A stretch of DNA of 64,000 bases from Candidatus Phytoplasma ziziphi (GTDB taxonomy: Bacteria; Bacillota_I; Bacilli_A; Acholeplasmatales; Acholeplasmataceae): assembly GCF_003640545.1 (NCBI RefSeq), contig NZ_CP025121.1, positions 310,001 to 374,000 of the forward strand. Reading direction: 5' to 3'. The notes below the pieces were generated by a model. It was not told the DNA's origin, ran no database searches, and saw only the letters and a program-made list of their open reading frames with translations. The translations under genes were made by a program, and so were the position numbers. This document shows positions 1 to 10,130 of the stretch, in pieces (within the stretch, counting starts at the first letter, position 1; each line of letters opens with the position of its first letter).

Positions 1-502
1 ATTGGGTTATACAAATGTGCCTACTGTTAATTCTGAATCAAATAAAAATATTTTACAAGGTTCAAATGTTAATTTATTTTATTCTAAAAATAAAGACGAG
101 ATGTTAGCTTCTTGGTTTTTTTTAAAACATTTAACTTCTGAAGACGTTTATAAAGATTTTTTAAAAGAAAATAAATTTTTTAATATTACACGTGATAACA
201 AAAAAACTGAAAATATTAATATAGAAACAATACAAAAAGAACAAACAGAAAAAAATAAAGAAGAAACAGAAGAATTAAAATCTCTAAGGAAAAATTTTTT
301 TAAAGAATTTATTGTAAAGAATGCAGAAAAATCTGAAAATAATTTTTTTACTACTTCTATTTTTGAAAATTCGGATTTTTTTAGAAATATTATATCAGAT
401 TTATTTATAGAAGTTTTAACGATTGATAAAGATACAAATGACAAAGATGTACGAATTAAAGAATTATTGACAGAAGCTATAAACAGAATATTGACAAATT
501 AA
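1..502 (+). CDS. ABC transporter solute-binding protein, C-terminal end (probable, 5' cut by window)
   Basis: This is the open end of a gene that begins upstream of the window, so no start can be assigned. The ~166 visible residues include NLFYSKNKDEMLASWFFLKH. That run of 'keep-alive' residues followed by an aromatic-rich ASW..lKhLT segment resembles the C-terminal lobe of family 1 extracellular sugar/solute-binding proteins of Mollicutes. A Glu/Lys-rich insertion follows (about residues 65-95), and the protein ends in a helical VRIKELLTEAIN segment, also usual for this family. If correct, it would be a lipoprotein feeding an ABC importer encoded upstream. The assignment rests on weak motif memory. 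A short hairpin with a T run follows the stop. Confidence 0.4.
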   Translation, partial: LGYTNVPTVNSESNKNILQGSNVNLFYSKNKDEMLASWFFLKHLTSEDVYKDFLKENKFFNITRDNKKTENINIETIQKEQTEKNKEETEELKSLRKNFFKEFIVKNAEKSENNFFTTSIFENSDFFRNIISDLFIEVLTIDKDTNDKDVRIKELLTEAINRILTN

Positions 503-527
503 AAAAACATTTATATATCGATATTTT

Positions 528-547
528 GTGATAAATATCACTTTTTT
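528..547 (+). terminator. Putative rho-independent terminator
   Basis: GTGAT / ATCAC with an AAAT loop is followed directly by six T. The stem is only 5 bp, but the position, 26 bases after a stop codon and ahead of a new gene, fits a terminator. Confidence 0.4.
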
Positions 548-624
548 ATTCGATTAAAATTATAAATTTTTTTAAAATCAAACCCGAACAATTATGAAAT
601 GTTATCAAAAAGGATTATATTAAA

Positions 625-1572
625 ATGGAATTTATTAAAAAACAAATTGAACTTAATGATACAATTATTATTCATGGTCATAAAAAACCTGATGGAGATT
701 GTTATGGTTCTCAATTCGGTTTGAAAGATATAATTATGACAACTTATCCAAATAAAAAGGTTTATGTTGTCGGAGAAGAAGAACCGAAATTATCTTTTTT
801 AGGTATAAAAGATCAAATAACAGATGACACTTATAAAGAAGCTTTAGTATTTGTTGTCGATTGTGGACAAAGTTCAGTTATAAGTGATCTTAGATATAAA
901 TTAGGAAAAATGATTATTAGAATTGATCATCATTTATTTATAGAAAAAATTGGTGAATACGAATGGATAGATAGTAATTTTGCTTCTTGTTCAGAAATGA
1001 TTTATCATTTTAAAGAATATCATAATTTAAAATTAACTAAAAAAGGAGCTTTACCTATATATACAGGTATAGTAACTGATACAGGTCATTTTCGTTTTGA
1101 AAGAGTAAATTCTAATACTTTCAAAATTGGAGCTAGTTTATTGGAATATGATTTGGATGTTTTCGAAATCGATCAAAAAATAAATTTTAAAAGTTTAGGT
1201 TTATTAAAATTTCAAGGTTATGTATGTAATAATTGTGTTGCTGAAGAAGGTTTAATTTATTTTAAATTTTCTGAACAAATAATTAAACAATTTAATATAA
1301 ATATTGAACAAGCTTTTTCAATTTTGAATATGTTAAGTTATGTCGAAAATAATCCAGTATGGGCATTTATTTTAGAATTACCAAATGGTAGTTGGAAATT
1401 AAGCATTCGCACTCAAGGCCCAGAAATAAGCGATATTGCTCATCAATTTGGCGGCGGCGGCCATAAAAAAGCTTGCGGAGTTATTGTTGACACAATCGAA
1501 AAATTAAACGAAGTTGTTAAATTAATAAAAGATTCAATTAAAAAATTTAATTTAGAAAATAATAAAAAATAA
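625..1572 (+). CDS. nrnA: DHH/DHHA1 phosphoesterase, NrnA-like oligoribonuclease / pAp phosphatase
   Basis: This 315-residue cytosolic protein is of normal length for NrnA, which degrades 2-5 nt RNAs and dephosphorylates 3'-phosphoadenosine 5'-phosphate with Mn2+. Visible motifs in order: GHKKPDGD (H19, D23, D25), VVDCGQ (D79), the DHH signature IDHH (residues 100-103), and the DHHA1 motif GGGGHKKACG near residue 280 that binds the substrate. All metal ligands of the family are retained. AAAAAGG lies about 12 bases before the ATG. mnmE follows 41 bases downstream on the same strand, so co-transcription is plausible. A second DHH protein (GdpP type) is encoded at 41.6-44.1 kb, so the two are not redundant copies: this one lacks membrane and GGDEF parts. 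Confidence 0.88.
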   Translation: MEFIKKQIELNDTIIIHGHKKPDGDCYGSQFGLKDIIMTTYPNKKVYVVGEEEPKLSFLGIKDQITDDTYKEALVFVVDCGQSSVISDLRYKLGKMIIRIDHHLFIEKIGEYEWIDSNFASCSEMIYHFKEYHNLKLTKKGALPIYTGIVTDTGHFRFERVNSNTFKIGASLLEYDLDVFEIDQKINFKSLGLLKFQGYVCNNCVAEEGLIYFKFSEQIIKQFNINIEQAFSILNMLSYVENNPVWAFILELPNGSWKLSIRTQGPEISDIAHQFGGGGHKKACGVIVDTIEKLNEVVKLIKDSIKKFNLENNKK

Positions 1573-1613
1573 GTTTATTTATTTATATTAAAATGAGGTA
1601 AAAAATCCAGATT

Positions 1614-2987
1614 ATGTTTGATCATGATAATATTGCTGCTATTGCCACTCCTTTAGGAACTGGAAGTATTAGTGTTATAAGAGTTAGTGGATCTGGAGTT
1701 ATAGAAAATATTAGTAAAATTTTTAAAAGTGTTAAAAAAAATTTTGATTTGTTAAAAGCGCCTTCGCATACTATTCATTATGGTTTTATTTTAGATAAAA
1801 ATCAAAATATTTTAGATGAGGTTTTAATTTCTGTTTTTAAAAAACCTCATTCTTTTACTGGCGAAGATATTGTCGAAGTTCAGGGACATGGTGGTATTTT
1901 AATAACTCAGTTGTTATTAGAGAGAATTTTATCTTTAAATATTAGATTAGCTCAACCAGGAGAATTTAGTAAAAGGGCTTTTTTAAATGATAAAATAGAT
2001 TTGATTCAAGCAGAATCAATTATGGATTTAATTTTCGCTCAAAACGAAAATGTCGTTAAATTATCCAATTTAGGTTTGCAAAAAAAAAATTCTCAATTAG
2101 TAGAGAATTTAAATAAGAAAATTATGAAAATAATAGGTCAAATAGAAGTTAATATTGATTATCCTGAATATTTAGATATTGAACAAATGACTAATGAAAT
2201 TATTTTACCTCAAATTAAAGAATTGATTACTCAAATGGAAGAACTTTTAAATTTATATTTTAAAAATCGTTTTTTAAAAAACGGAATTAAAACTTTAATT
2301 ATTGGGAAACCAAATGTAGGCAAATCTAGTTTATTAAATGTTTTGTTACAAGAAAAAAGAGCTATTGTTTCTGATATTGCAGGAACTACAAGAGATTATG
2401 TAGATGGATTTTTAAATATTAAAGGCGTTTCTTTATTTTTGATAGATACAGCAGGCGTCCATGAAACTAATGATCCGATAGAAAAAATAGGAGTCGAAAA
2501 CACTAAAACACTTTTACAAAAAGCAGATTTAGTTTTATTATTATTAGATAAAAGTAATTATTTAGAAAAAGATGATGAAATATTACTTGAATTAACTAAA
2601 AAATATCCTAGAATTATAATAGGCAGTAAATCCGATTTACCTTCAAAAATTAATTTTGATAAAAATTTAAAAGAAATGGTTTCGATTTCTAATCATACCC
2701 AAGAAGGAATTGAAGATTTAAAAAATAATATTTTAAAGATTTTTCAATTAGATACAATTCAAGATAAAGATTTCAATTATTTATCTAACGCTAGACATAT
2801 TAAACAAATAAATATTGCTTTAGAATCTTTGAGAAGTATTATTTTAGATATTGAAAAGAAAATACCTATCGATATACATACAATCAATTTAAAAGAAGCT
2901 TATGATGCTTTAAATAATATTTTAGGCAAAAATATTCCAGATGGATTACTAAACGAATTATTTTCTAATTTTTGTTTAGGAAAATAA
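1614..2987 (+). CDS. mnmE: tRNA uridine-5-carboxymethylaminomethyl modification GTPase MnmE
   Basis: MnmE (TrmE) works with MnmG to modify U34 of tRNAs at the wobble position. At 457 residues it is full length. The N-terminal tetrahydrofolate-binding domain (about 1-118) is followed by a helical domain with an inserted GTPase (about 215-375). The GTPase shows GKPNVGKSS (P-loop, near residue 231), DIAGTTRD (switch I/G2), DTAG (G3) and SKSD (G4). The C-terminus is FCLGK, the family's invariant C-x-G-K end whose cysteine is required for the modification. GAGGT lies 14-18 bases before the ATG. mnmA, which thiolates the same U34, is also in this window (62.4 kb). Confidence 0.96.
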   Translation: MFDHDNIAAIATPLGTGSISVIRVSGSGVIENISKIFKSVKKNFDLLKAPSHTIHYGFILDKNQNILDEVLISVFKKPHSFTGEDIVEVQGHGGILITQLLLERILSLNIRLAQPGEFSKRAFLNDKIDLIQAESIMDLIFAQNENVVKLSNLGLQKKNSQLVENLNKKIMKIIGQIEVNIDYPEYLDIEQMTNEIILPQIKELITQMEELLNLYFKNRFLKNGIKTLIIGKPNVGKSSLLNVLLQEKRAIVSDIAGTTRDYVDGFLNIKGVSLFLIDTAGVHETNDPIEKIGVENTKTLLQKADLVLLLLDKSNYLEKDDEILLELTKKYPRIIIGSKSDLPSKINFDKNLKEMVSISNHTQEGIEDLKNNILKIFQLDTIQDKDFNYLSNARHIKQINIALESLRSIILDIEKKIPIDIHTINLKEAYDALNNILGKNIPDGLLNELFSNFCLGK

Positions 2988-2993
2988 AAATAT

Positions 2994-3060
2994 TAAAATT
3001 AATAGTAAATACAATACTTGATAAAAATTTATTTTTGTATTTTATTTAATATTAATTTTA
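2994..3060 (+). terminator. Long imperfect hairpin after mnmE
   Basis: The arm at 2994-3014 pairs with 3035-3060 around a ~20-base loop, with one small internal bulge. No clean T run follows, so it may be a 3' stabilising structure or weak terminator separating mnmE from thrS rather than a classical terminator. Confidence 0.4.
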
Positions 3061-3113
3061 TATATAATTTCCGTCATTTCCATAAAAATAAAAAAGGAAT
3101 TATATAATTTAAA

Positions 3114-5045
3114 ATGATTAATATCAAAATTAAAAACGGTTTAACTAGAACATTTGCGCAAGGAATTAATGTTTTAGAAATTATAGATCAAAATAAAATG
3201 AATTTTTCTCAAAAACCAATAGCAGCTTATTTTAATGAAAAATTAATTGATTTAAAAACAAAATTAAATACTGATGGCGATTTAGAAATTATAACTTCAG
3301 AACATCCAGAAAGTTTCAAAATTTTGAATTATAATACGGCTTTTTTAACATTACAAGCTATTAAAAAAATTTATCCTGAATCTCTTTTAGTTACGATCTC
3401 ATCTCATAAAGAAGGTTTTTATTGTGAAGTAGATTTCAAAGATATTGTTTTTTCTCATAATGATTTATCTATAATAGAAAAAATGATGCAACAAATTTCT
3501 CAAGAAAAATTAAATATTATTAAAAAACAAATAACTCATAAAGAAGCATGTGATAAATTTACTTGCAATAAATATAAACTGTCAATATTAGAAAAAAATA
3601 AAGATAGTGAATTAATGAATATTTATTCTTGCCAAGATTTTGAAGATTTACATTTAGAAAATGTTCTTTTAACTAATACTCATATTATGAAAAATTTTAA
3701 ATTATTAAAAATATCTGGTTCTTATTTTGAAGGCGATGTCCATAATTCTTCTTTAACGAGAATTTACGGAGTTTCTTTTTTTAATAAAAAAGATTTAAAA
3801 GAGCATTTAAATTTATTAGAAGAAAGAAAACAAAGAGATCATAAAAATATTAATAAAGAACAAAATTTTTTTATGTTATCTTCAGAAGTAGGTTTGGGCC
3901 TGCCTTTTTGGTTACCTAATGGGGCTACTGTAAGACGTATTATAGAAAGATATATTATTGATAAAGAGCTTAATTATGATTATCAACACGTTTATACTCC
4001 TATTTTAGCTAATACTAAATTATATCAACAATCTGGTCATTTGGAACTTTATAAAGAAAATATTTTTCCTATAATGGATCTTGCTAATAAAGAAAAATTA
4101 GTTTTACGTCCTATGAATTGTCCTCATCATATGATGATTTTTAAAAAACAATTACGTAGTTATAAAGAATTACCTTTTAAAATTGCAGAGTTAGGAATGA
4201 TGCATCGTTATGAACATTCAGGAGCTGTTTCGGGTTTACAAAGAACAAGAGAAATGACTTTGAATGATGCTCATATTTTTGTTCATGAAGGGCAAATTAA
4301 AGAACAAATTACTCAAATTATTAGTTTTGTTTTAGAAGTTTATAAAGATTTTGATATTACAGAATATAGTTTTAATTTAAGCACAAGAGATGTTTTAAAT
4401 AAAAATAAATATTTTGATAATGATTTAATGTGGCGCAAATCAGAATCTATTTTAAGAGAAATATTAGTAGAGAATAAGATTCCTTTTAAAGAAGTTCAAG
4501 GCGATGCTGCTTTTTATGGTCCTAAATTAGATATTCAAGTTTTAACTGCTTTAAAAAATGAAGAAACTTTATCAACTATTCAATTAGATTTTTTATTACC
4601 GCAAAATTTTAATTTAAGTTTTGTAGGTCCTGATAATAAAAAAGTTACTCCTATTGTAATTCATAGAGCTATTATTTCTACTTTAGAAAGATTTGTTTCT
4701 TATTTGATGGAAAAAAATAAAGGAGCTTTCCCTTTATGGCTTGCTCCTATACAAATTGTTTTAATCCCTGTGAATAATCAATTTCATTTAGAACATGTTC
4801 GAAAAATTAAAAATTTATTAATTAAAAATAATTTTAGAGTAGAATTAAATGATAAAGAATCAAGTTTAAGTTATAAAATAAAAGAAGCGCAAACAAGAAA
4901 AATCCCTTATCAAATAGTTATAGGCGATCAAGAAATCAAAAGTAATTTTATAACTTTTAGAAAATATCAAAGTAACAAACAAGAGACATTGTCTGTTGAT
5001 GATTTTATTCAAATGTTAAATAAAATTATCATAGAAAAAAAATAA
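3114..5045 (+). CDS. thrS: Threonine-tRNA ligase with a degenerate editing site
   Basis: Threonyl-tRNA synthetase charges tRNA-Thr using ATP. Domains in its 643 residues: TGS (about 1-60), editing/second additional domain (about 65-225), class II catalytic core (about 240-535) and anticodon-binding domain (about 540-643). The core has RPMNCPHH and HRYEHSG (zinc ligands Cys and His), the motif 2 QRTREM segment, and VIHRAIISTLERF (third zinc ligand plus motif 3). The editing domain is eroded. The family's HxxxH is Y73-N-T-A-F77, and the CxxxH motif (DLCRGPH) reads DLHLENV, so all four catalytic/ligand residues are replaced. The SAD end is still recognisable (SLTRIYGVSF). Aminoacylation should be intact. 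Clearing of Ser-tRNA-Thr probably is not. AAAAGG precedes the ATG. Confidence 0.96.
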   Translation: MINIKIKNGLTRTFAQGINVLEIIDQNKMNFSQKPIAAYFNEKLIDLKTKLNTDGDLEIITSEHPESFKILNYNTAFLTLQAIKKIYPESLLVTISSHKEGFYCEVDFKDIVFSHNDLSIIEKMMQQISQEKLNIIKKQITHKEACDKFTCNKYKLSILEKNKDSELMNIYSCQDFEDLHLENVLLTNTHIMKNFKLLKISGSYFEGDVHNSSLTRIYGVSFFNKKDLKEHLNLLEERKQRDHKNINKEQNFFMLSSEVGLGLPFWLPNGATVRRIIERYIIDKELNYDYQHVYTPILANTKLYQQSGHLELYKENIFPIMDLANKEKLVLRPMNCPHHMMIFKKQLRSYKELPFKIAELGMMHRYEHSGAVSGLQRTREMTLNDAHIFVHEGQIKEQITQIISFVLEVYKDFDITEYSFNLSTRDVLNKNKYFDNDLMWRKSESILREILVENKIPFKEVQGDAAFYGPKLDIQVLTALKNEETLSTIQLDFLLPQNFNLSFVGPDNKKVTPIVIHRAIISTLERFVSYLMEKNKGAFPLWLAPIQIVLIPVNNQFHLEHVRKIKNLLIKNNFRVELNDKESSLSYKIKEAQTRKIPYQIVIGDQEIKSNFITFRKYQSNKQETLSVDDFIQMLNKIIIEKK

Positions 5046-5273
5046 ATTTTTCAATTAAATCTTTAATTTTTATTTGCAAAATATGTTAAAAAAATAAATT
5101 CCTCAATTATAAAAATATTTTTTCTATTTTATTAAATTGATGGAATTATTTTTTTTAAAAAAATTCGTTTTAATTAAATAATTTTGTAATTTAAATTGTT
5201 TTGCTTATTTCATTTTTTATTATTTGATGTTTTGATTTAAATAATAAAAAAAATATTTAAAGGAAAATATTTT

Positions 5274-5876
5274 ATGCGTATTGAAACAGTTAGAATATTT
5301 CAAAAAAATCATAAAATAACTTATGATACATGGTTAAAAATTTTTGATGATATTCGTTATACCCCTTCTTCTTTTAATTTGCAACCTTGGCGTTTTTTTG
5401 TTTTCGAAAGTGAAGAAAATAAAAAAAAATTAAAAAAAGTTCTTCAAGGTAATACGATTCAATTAGAAACTAGTTCGGCTATAGTTTTAGTTTGTGGAAA
5501 TTTAAATAAAAAAAATTCAGGAGAATATATTTATAGTCAAAAGGTATTAAATGGAGAAATGACTAACGAAACTAAAGAACTTATAATGAATAAAATGAAT
5601 TATTATTTTGATAATGTAAGTTTTAATCGATTACAAAATGAAATTTTTTTAGAAGGCGGAATCGTTTCTCTTAATTTTGTTGTGACTCTTCAAAAATTTG
5701 GATATAATTCTTGTTTTATGGGTGGTTGTGATTTTGACAAAATAAACGCTCTTTTTGATATTCCTGATTTTTATATTCCTATGATTTTGATTGCCGTGGG
5801 TAAAGCCGAAAAAGATGTTATAAAAAATAAAAAAGCTTTTAAATTAGATCCTAAAGAATTTGTTTCTTTTTTATAA
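5274..5876 (+). CDS. Nitroreductase family protein (FMN-dependent NAD(P)H oxidoreductase)
   Basis: This 200-residue protein belongs to the nitroreductase fold, which uses FMN and NAD(P)H to reduce nitro compounds, quinones or other oxidants. The early segment RYTPSSFNLQPWRFFVF matches the family's phosphate/FMN-binding R..psS.NlQPW motif. LEGGIVSLNFVVTLQKFGYN matches the central helix with the G-x-a-xxN-x-xL pattern. GGCD followed by an IPD..IP.iLIAVGKA end is also typical. The physiological substrate cannot be told from sequence. AAAGGA precedes the ATG by 9 bases. It is separated by ~230 AT-rich bases from thrS and ends before a strong bidirectional terminator, so it is probably monocistronic. 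Confidence 0.82.
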   Translation: MRIETVRIFQKNHKITYDTWLKIFDDIRYTPSSFNLQPWRFFVFESEENKKKLKKVLQGNTIQLETSSAIVLVCGNLNKKNSGEYIYSQKVLNGEMTNETKELIMNKMNYYFDNVSFNRLQNEIFLEGGIVSLNFVVTLQKFGYNSCFMGGCDFDKINALFDIPDFYIPMILIAVGKAEKDVIKNKKAFKLDPKEFVSFL

Positions 5877-5952
5877 TAAAAACAATAAATAATTGAGATG
5901 ACATATATGTTTTTATTTCTTATTCTTAATTTTTTTCGCTTTATATATAAAT

Positions 5953-5978
5953 AAAAAACCACTTAATAGTGGTTTTTT
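5953..5978. terminator. Bidirectional terminator between nitroreductase and ABC exporter
   Basis: AAAAAACCACT pairs with AGTGGTTTTTT around a TAAT loop, giving an 11-bp perfect stem with A and T runs on both sides. It serves the convergent nitroreductase (+) and ABC gene (-). The same element recurs at 8177-8203 as part of the duplication. Confidence 0.85.
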
Positions 5979-5989
5979 AAAATAACTAT

Positions 5990-7681
5990 CTATTTATTTA
6001 AAATATCAATTGGTTTTTTAGTAGACCATTTGTAAATAATAAAAGATGTAAAAATAATTGTTAGAAAGAAAATAAAACTAAAATTTAAAAGAATAAAATA
6101 TAAAACTCTTAAAATAGGGTGCCAAATTAAAAAAGGATAAACTATATTTCGTATACAATTAGCAACATAATTAGAATTATTTTTATCTAATAACGTTTGG
6201 CCTCGACTGATTTTGTCTGGATTAGTAAAAAAATCTCTTATATCTTCCACATGATCTGAAAAATAACTATTTATATCTTCGATGCTTATCTTTTCTATAG
6301 GGATAGAACCAAACAATAAAGAAGATCCGTTTGCGTAAAATAAAAAAAACGATGTTAAAACAAAAATGAAAAATGTTTGCACAATTGCGAAAATAAAACC
6401 TTCTGTCACAAAAATTTTGCCAACATTAATACCATTAGAACCTAAAGATCTTAAAATCCCTATTTTACGATTTTGTAGTTTAGCGCTCATATTAAAATAA
6501 AGCAAAATCATTATACCAGGGATGAATGTGATATAAAACAAAAAAAATTTATTAGTAAGTACATTAGTTATCCCAAGATACATTTGAGATGCCTCATATA
6601 CTAGTTCCATGAATTCATTACTATATCTTGTTTCTGTGTTCCAATTCGATATTATTTCCATGTGGGTACTAATTCTGTTACTTTTATAAGCTAAAAAATA
6701 AAAACATATAACACTGAAAATAAGTGTCGCAAATATAGTGACTATAGTAACTAAACTTAAAAAGAATTTTTTATTTTTAAAACTATTTAAAGCATTTTTG
6801 AAAATAAACTTCAAAGGCAAACGGCTAGGAGAAGAAATAAAATCGTTTCTTTCTTGGATGATTTGGTTTGGATCAGTTGGTGAGAAATTATTTTTCAATT
6901 GAGATTTTTGATTTATTTGTTGTTGTAAATTATTTAACATTTCTTGAGTTAAAATTCGCTCTTTTTTTAAATAAATTTTTTCTTCTACTTTATTTTTAGT
7001 ATTATTTGTACGTATTAAATCAGATATTATTTGGCCATCTTTTAATTCAATTATACGATCTGCGTATTTATAAGAATTTTCATTATCATGAGAAACAATA
7101 ATTACTAATTTTTCTTTGGATAAATCTTTTAATAAATCAAAAACTTGACTAGCTGATTCACTATCAAGATTACCAGTAGGTTCATCTGCGAAAATAATAT
7201 TAGGGTTTTTAACTAAGGCTCTTACAATTCCTACTCTTTGTCTTTGCCCTCCTGAAAGTCTATTGATTTTACGATTTAACAAGCTTTTATCTAAATCTAC
7301 TTTTTCAAGTAAACTGTGAATTAAATTCATATCAGGTTTTTTATTTTGTAATTGAACAGTTAAAATAATATTTTCCAATACAGTCATGTCGTCCATTAAA
7401 TTAAATTCTTGAAAAACAAAACCAATCATCCCATTACGATAGTTATCTAATAGTTTTTGATTAAATTTAGTAATATCAGTTTTAGCAACACTAATTTTTC
7501 CATTACTAGCAGTATCTATTCCAGTTAAGATATTAAACAAAGTAGATTTACCAGAACCTGATTTACCTACAATAAAACACATTCCTGTGTCAGGTAAGGT
7601 AAGTGAAATATTATGTAAAGCTGGCGCGATAAAATCATCTTTGGTAACATAACTTTTATTTAAATTATTTATTTGAAACAT
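5990..7681 (-). CDS. ABC exporter, fused ATPase-FtsX-type permease (MacB-like), copy 1
   Basis: This 563-residue fusion has an ATPase domain (about 1-220) with GKSGSGKST (Walker A), [10 protein letters not shown] (signature), [12 protein letters not shown] (Walker B plus the D-loop of the LolD/MacB/FtsE class) and VSHD (H-loop). A polar linker follows (about 225-295), then an FtsX-like permease: one membrane span near 305-330, a short external loop, then three spans starting near 375, including the conserved [17 protein letters not shown] cytoplasmic segment. Such exporters act as dimers on peptides, lipoproteins or antibiotics; the substrate is not predictable. Start ATG is supported by AAGGAAA 9-15 bases upstream. 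It is a paralogue of the gene at 8214-10097. The ATPases are almost identical, but this copy's first external loop is only about 45 residues. Confidence 0.85.
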   Translation of the reverse strand: MFQINNLNKSYVTKDDFIAPALHNISLTLPDTGMCFIVGKSGSGKSTLFNILTGIDTASNGKISVAKTDITKFNQKLLDNYRNGMIGFVFQEFNLMDDMTVLENIILTVQLQNKKPDMNLIHSLLEKVDLDKSLLNRKINRLSGGQRQRVGIVRALVKNPNIIFADEPTGNLDSESASQVFDLLKDLSKEKLVIIVSHDNENSYKYADRIIELKDGQIISDLIRTNNTKNKVEEKIYLKKERILTQEMLNNLQQQINQKSQLKNNFSPTDPNQIIQERNDFISSPSRLPLKFIFKNALNSFKNKKFFLSLVTIVTIFATLIFSVICFYFLAYKSNRISTHMEIISNWNTETRYSNEFMELVYEASQMYLGITNVLTNKFFLFYITFIPGIMILLYFNMSAKLQNRKIGILRSLGSNGINVGKIFVTEGFIFAIVQTFFIFVLTSFFLFYANGSSLLFGSIPIEKISIEDINSYFSDHVEDIRDFFTNPDKISRGQTLLDKNNSNYVANCIRNIVYPFLIWHPILRVLYFILLNFSFIFFLTIIFTSFIIYKWSTKKPIDILNK

Positions 7682-8176
7682 GTAATATTCATTTCCTTTT
7701 TTTATAAAAATAATTTTAGCTTATTTTAATAAATATAATTTGTTTTAATATAAAAAAATAATGGCGAAATATAAATGAATTTTTGAACAAAAATTTAGAA
7801 AGTTATTTTTTATTTAATATTTTTAAGTAAAAAAGAGGATTTTTCTTTACGTTTGATTAAGCGCTTAAATTTTATTTTGATATAAAATATAATTTTTTAA
7901 AATATTTTTAAAAAAATTTTTTTATTCATCTTATTTTTTTAATATGAACTATTTATATTATACATTTTTTTAAAAAAAGAATTAAATTTAATTATTTTTT
8001 TAAAAAAAATAATATTTTTGTAAAACGTACAAAAAATATTCTAAAAATAAGACTGTGTTTTTTTGTTATGGTATTTGCCCAAAAAAAATGTTTTTATCAA
8101 AATTACCATTGAAAGCAAATTCTCAAAGACTAATTATTCATAGTATATATTATTTTTTTCATTTTATATATAAATA

Positions 8177-8203
8177 AAAAAAACCACTATTAAGTGGTTT
8201 TTT
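8177..8203. terminator. Terminator of ABC exporter copy 2
   Basis: AAAACCACT / AGTGGTTTT with an ATTA loop is a duplicate of the hairpin at 5953-5978, just after the stop of the copy 2 gene on the minus strand. The rest of 7682-8213 is AT-rich non-coding DNA holding the copy 1 promoter region, including a perfect 12-bp palindrome TTAAGCGCTTAA at 7857-7868. Confidence 0.8.
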
Positions 8204-8213
8204 GATAAAATAA

Positions 8214-10097
8214 TTATTTATTATTTAAAATATCAATTGGTTTTTTAGTAGACCATTTGTAAATAATAAAAGATGTAAAAACAATTGTTAGAGAGAAAAT
8301 AAAACTAAAATTTAAAAGAATAAAATATAAAACTCTTAAAATAGGACTCCAAATTAAAAAAGGACTAAATGTATTTCGCATAAAATTAATAACATAATTA
8401 GAATTATTTTTATCGAAAAAAATTTCACCCATATATTCTTTACGACCATATCTGTCATCATTATAATATGATTGTATATCAATTATTTTATTCAAAAAAT
8501 TATTATTTACATCTGTGTCTGTTATCTTGTTTATATTGATAGAACCAAACATCAAAGAAGATACGTTTGCGTATAATAAAAAACACGATGTTAAAACAAA
8601 AACGAAGAATGTTTGTACAATCGCGAAAATAAAACCTTCTGCCGCGAAAATTTTGCCGACATTAACACCATTAGAACCTAAAGATCTTAAAATCCCCATT
8701 TTACGATTTTGTAGTTTAGCGCTCATATTAAAATAAAGTAAAATCATTATACCAGGGACGAATGTGATACAAAATAAAAACAATTTATTAGTAAGGACAT
8801 TAATTACTTCGGTATATATCATAGATGAAAACGTTGTCGTACCTATGAAACTTTCGAATCTTTTAATTTGTTTATCATTCACATTTGCTTCTATATTAGG
8901 ATATATTTCACGCAACTTTGTTCGAATTTGTTTCAATTTACATGCTTCAGATCTTTGATCTTCAACAGATTGAATTGTTTCTTCTTGTCCAGGATTCTGT
9001 GCTTTGTTTTTTATGGCTTGTCGGTCTATGCCTTTTTTTTCCGTTGTATTGTATATTTTTTCCATGTGTTTATCGAATCCGCTACTTTTATAAGCTAAAA
9101 AATAACCAAATATAGTACTGAAAATAAGTGTCGCAAATATAGTTACTATAGTAACTAAAATTAAAAAGAATTTTTTATTTTTAAAACTATTCAAAGCATT
9201 TTTAAAAATTAAATTGAAAGGCAAACGACTAGGAGCGGAAATAAAATCGTTTCTTTCTTGGATAATTTTATTTTGATCAGTTGGCGAGAAATTATTTTGC
9301 AATTGATAATTTGGATTTGTTTGTTGTTTTTGTAAAGTATTTAACATTTCTTGAGTTAAAGTTTGCCCTACTTTCCAAGATTTCCAAGAATTTTTTTCTT
9401 CTACTTTATTTTTAGTATTACGTTTACGCGTTGAATCAGATATTATTTTTCCGTCTTTCAGTTCAATGATACGATCTGCATATTTATAAGAATTTTCATT
9501 ATCATGAGAAACAATAATTACTAATTTTTCTTTGGATAAATCTTTTAATAAATCAAAAACTTGACTAGCTGATTCACTATCAAGATTACCAGTAGGTTCA
9601 TCTGCGAAAATAATATTAGGGTTTTTTATTAAAGCTCTTACAATTCCTACTCTTTGTCTCTGCCCTCCTGAAAGTTGATTTATTTTACGATTTAACAAGT
9701 TTTTATCTAAACCCACTTTGTCAAGTAAACTGTGAATTAAATTCATATCAGGTTTTTTATTTTGTAATTGAACAGTCAAAACAATATTTTCGAATATAGT
9801 CATGTCGTCCATTAAATTAAATTCTTGAAAAACAAAACCAATCATCCCATTACGATAGTTATCTAATAGTTTTTGATTAAATTTAGTAATATCAGTTTTA
9901 GCAACACTAATTTTACCATCACTAGCGGTATCTATTCCAGTTAAGATATTAAAAAAAGTAGATTTACCAGAACCTGATTTGCCTAAAATAAAACACATTC
10001 CTGTGTCAGGTAAGGTAAGCGAAATATTATGTAAAGCTGGCGCAACTAAACCGCCTTTAGTAACATAACTTTTCTTTAAATTATTTATTTGAAACAT
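8214..10097 (-). CDS. ABC exporter, fused ATPase-FtsX-type permease (MacB-like), copy 2
   Basis: This is a paralogue of the neighbouring copy with the same architecture: Walker [30 protein letters not shown] and VSHD, then linker and four membrane spans with the FtsX-type core. Length from the chosen start is 627 residues. I start at the ATG at 10097 because it matches the start of copy 1 and has AAGGAAA upstream. An in-frame ATG at 10154 lies inside a palindromic insertion. The first extracytoplasmic loop (after the span near residue 300) is about 120 residues and rich in charged residues, versus about 45 in copy 1. The paralogues therefore differ mainly in the part exposed outside the cell, which suggests different partners or substrates. 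It ends at the terminator at 8177-8203. Confidence 0.85.
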   Translation of the reverse strand: MFQINNLKKSYVTKGGLVAPALHNISLTLPDTGMCFILGKSGSGKSTFFNILTGIDTASDGKISVAKTDITKFNQKLLDNYRNGMIGFVFQEFNLMDDMTIFENIVLTVQLQNKKPDMNLIHSLLDKVGLDKNLLNRKINQLSGGQRQRVGIVRALIKNPNIIFADEPTGNLDSESASQVFDLLKDLSKEKLVIIVSHDNENSYKYADRIIELKDGKIISDSTRKRNTKNKVEEKNSWKSWKVGQTLTQEMLNTLQKQQTNPNYQLQNNFSPTDQNKIIQERNDFISAPSRLPFNLIFKNALNSFKNKKFFLILVTIVTIFATLIFSTIFGYFLAYKSSGFDKHMEKIYNTTEKKGIDRQAIKNKAQNPGQEETIQSVEDQRSEACKLKQIRTKLREIYPNIEANVNDKQIKRFESFIGTTTFSSMIYTEVINVLTNKLFLFCITFVPGIMILLYFNMSAKLQNRKMGILRSLGSNGVNVGKIFAAEGFIFAIVQTFFVFVLTSCFLLYANVSSLMFGSININKITDTDVNNNFLNKIIDIQSYYNDDRYGRKEYMGEIFFDKNNSNYVINFMRNTFSPFLIWSPILRVLYFILLNFSFIFSLTIVFTSFIIYKWSTKKPIDILNNK

Positions 10098-10130
10098 GTA
10101 ACATTCATTTCCTTTTTTATAAAAATAATT

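Noticed and set aside
148-444. Minus-strand open frame opposite the first gene
   Set aside because: Shadow of the plus-strand coding sequence with Phe/Ser-rich composition and no ribosome-binding site. The many similar antisense frames (for example 8515-9115, 10903-11235, 13035-13376, 15064-15454, 19429-19647, 23247-23791, 48721-48936, 53741-54004) were left out for the same reason.
7857-7868. TTAAGCGCTTAA palindrome upstream of ABC copy 1 as an operator
   Set aside because: The matching place in copy 2 has a different, imperfect palindrome and no regulator gene is nearby, so it may be chance.
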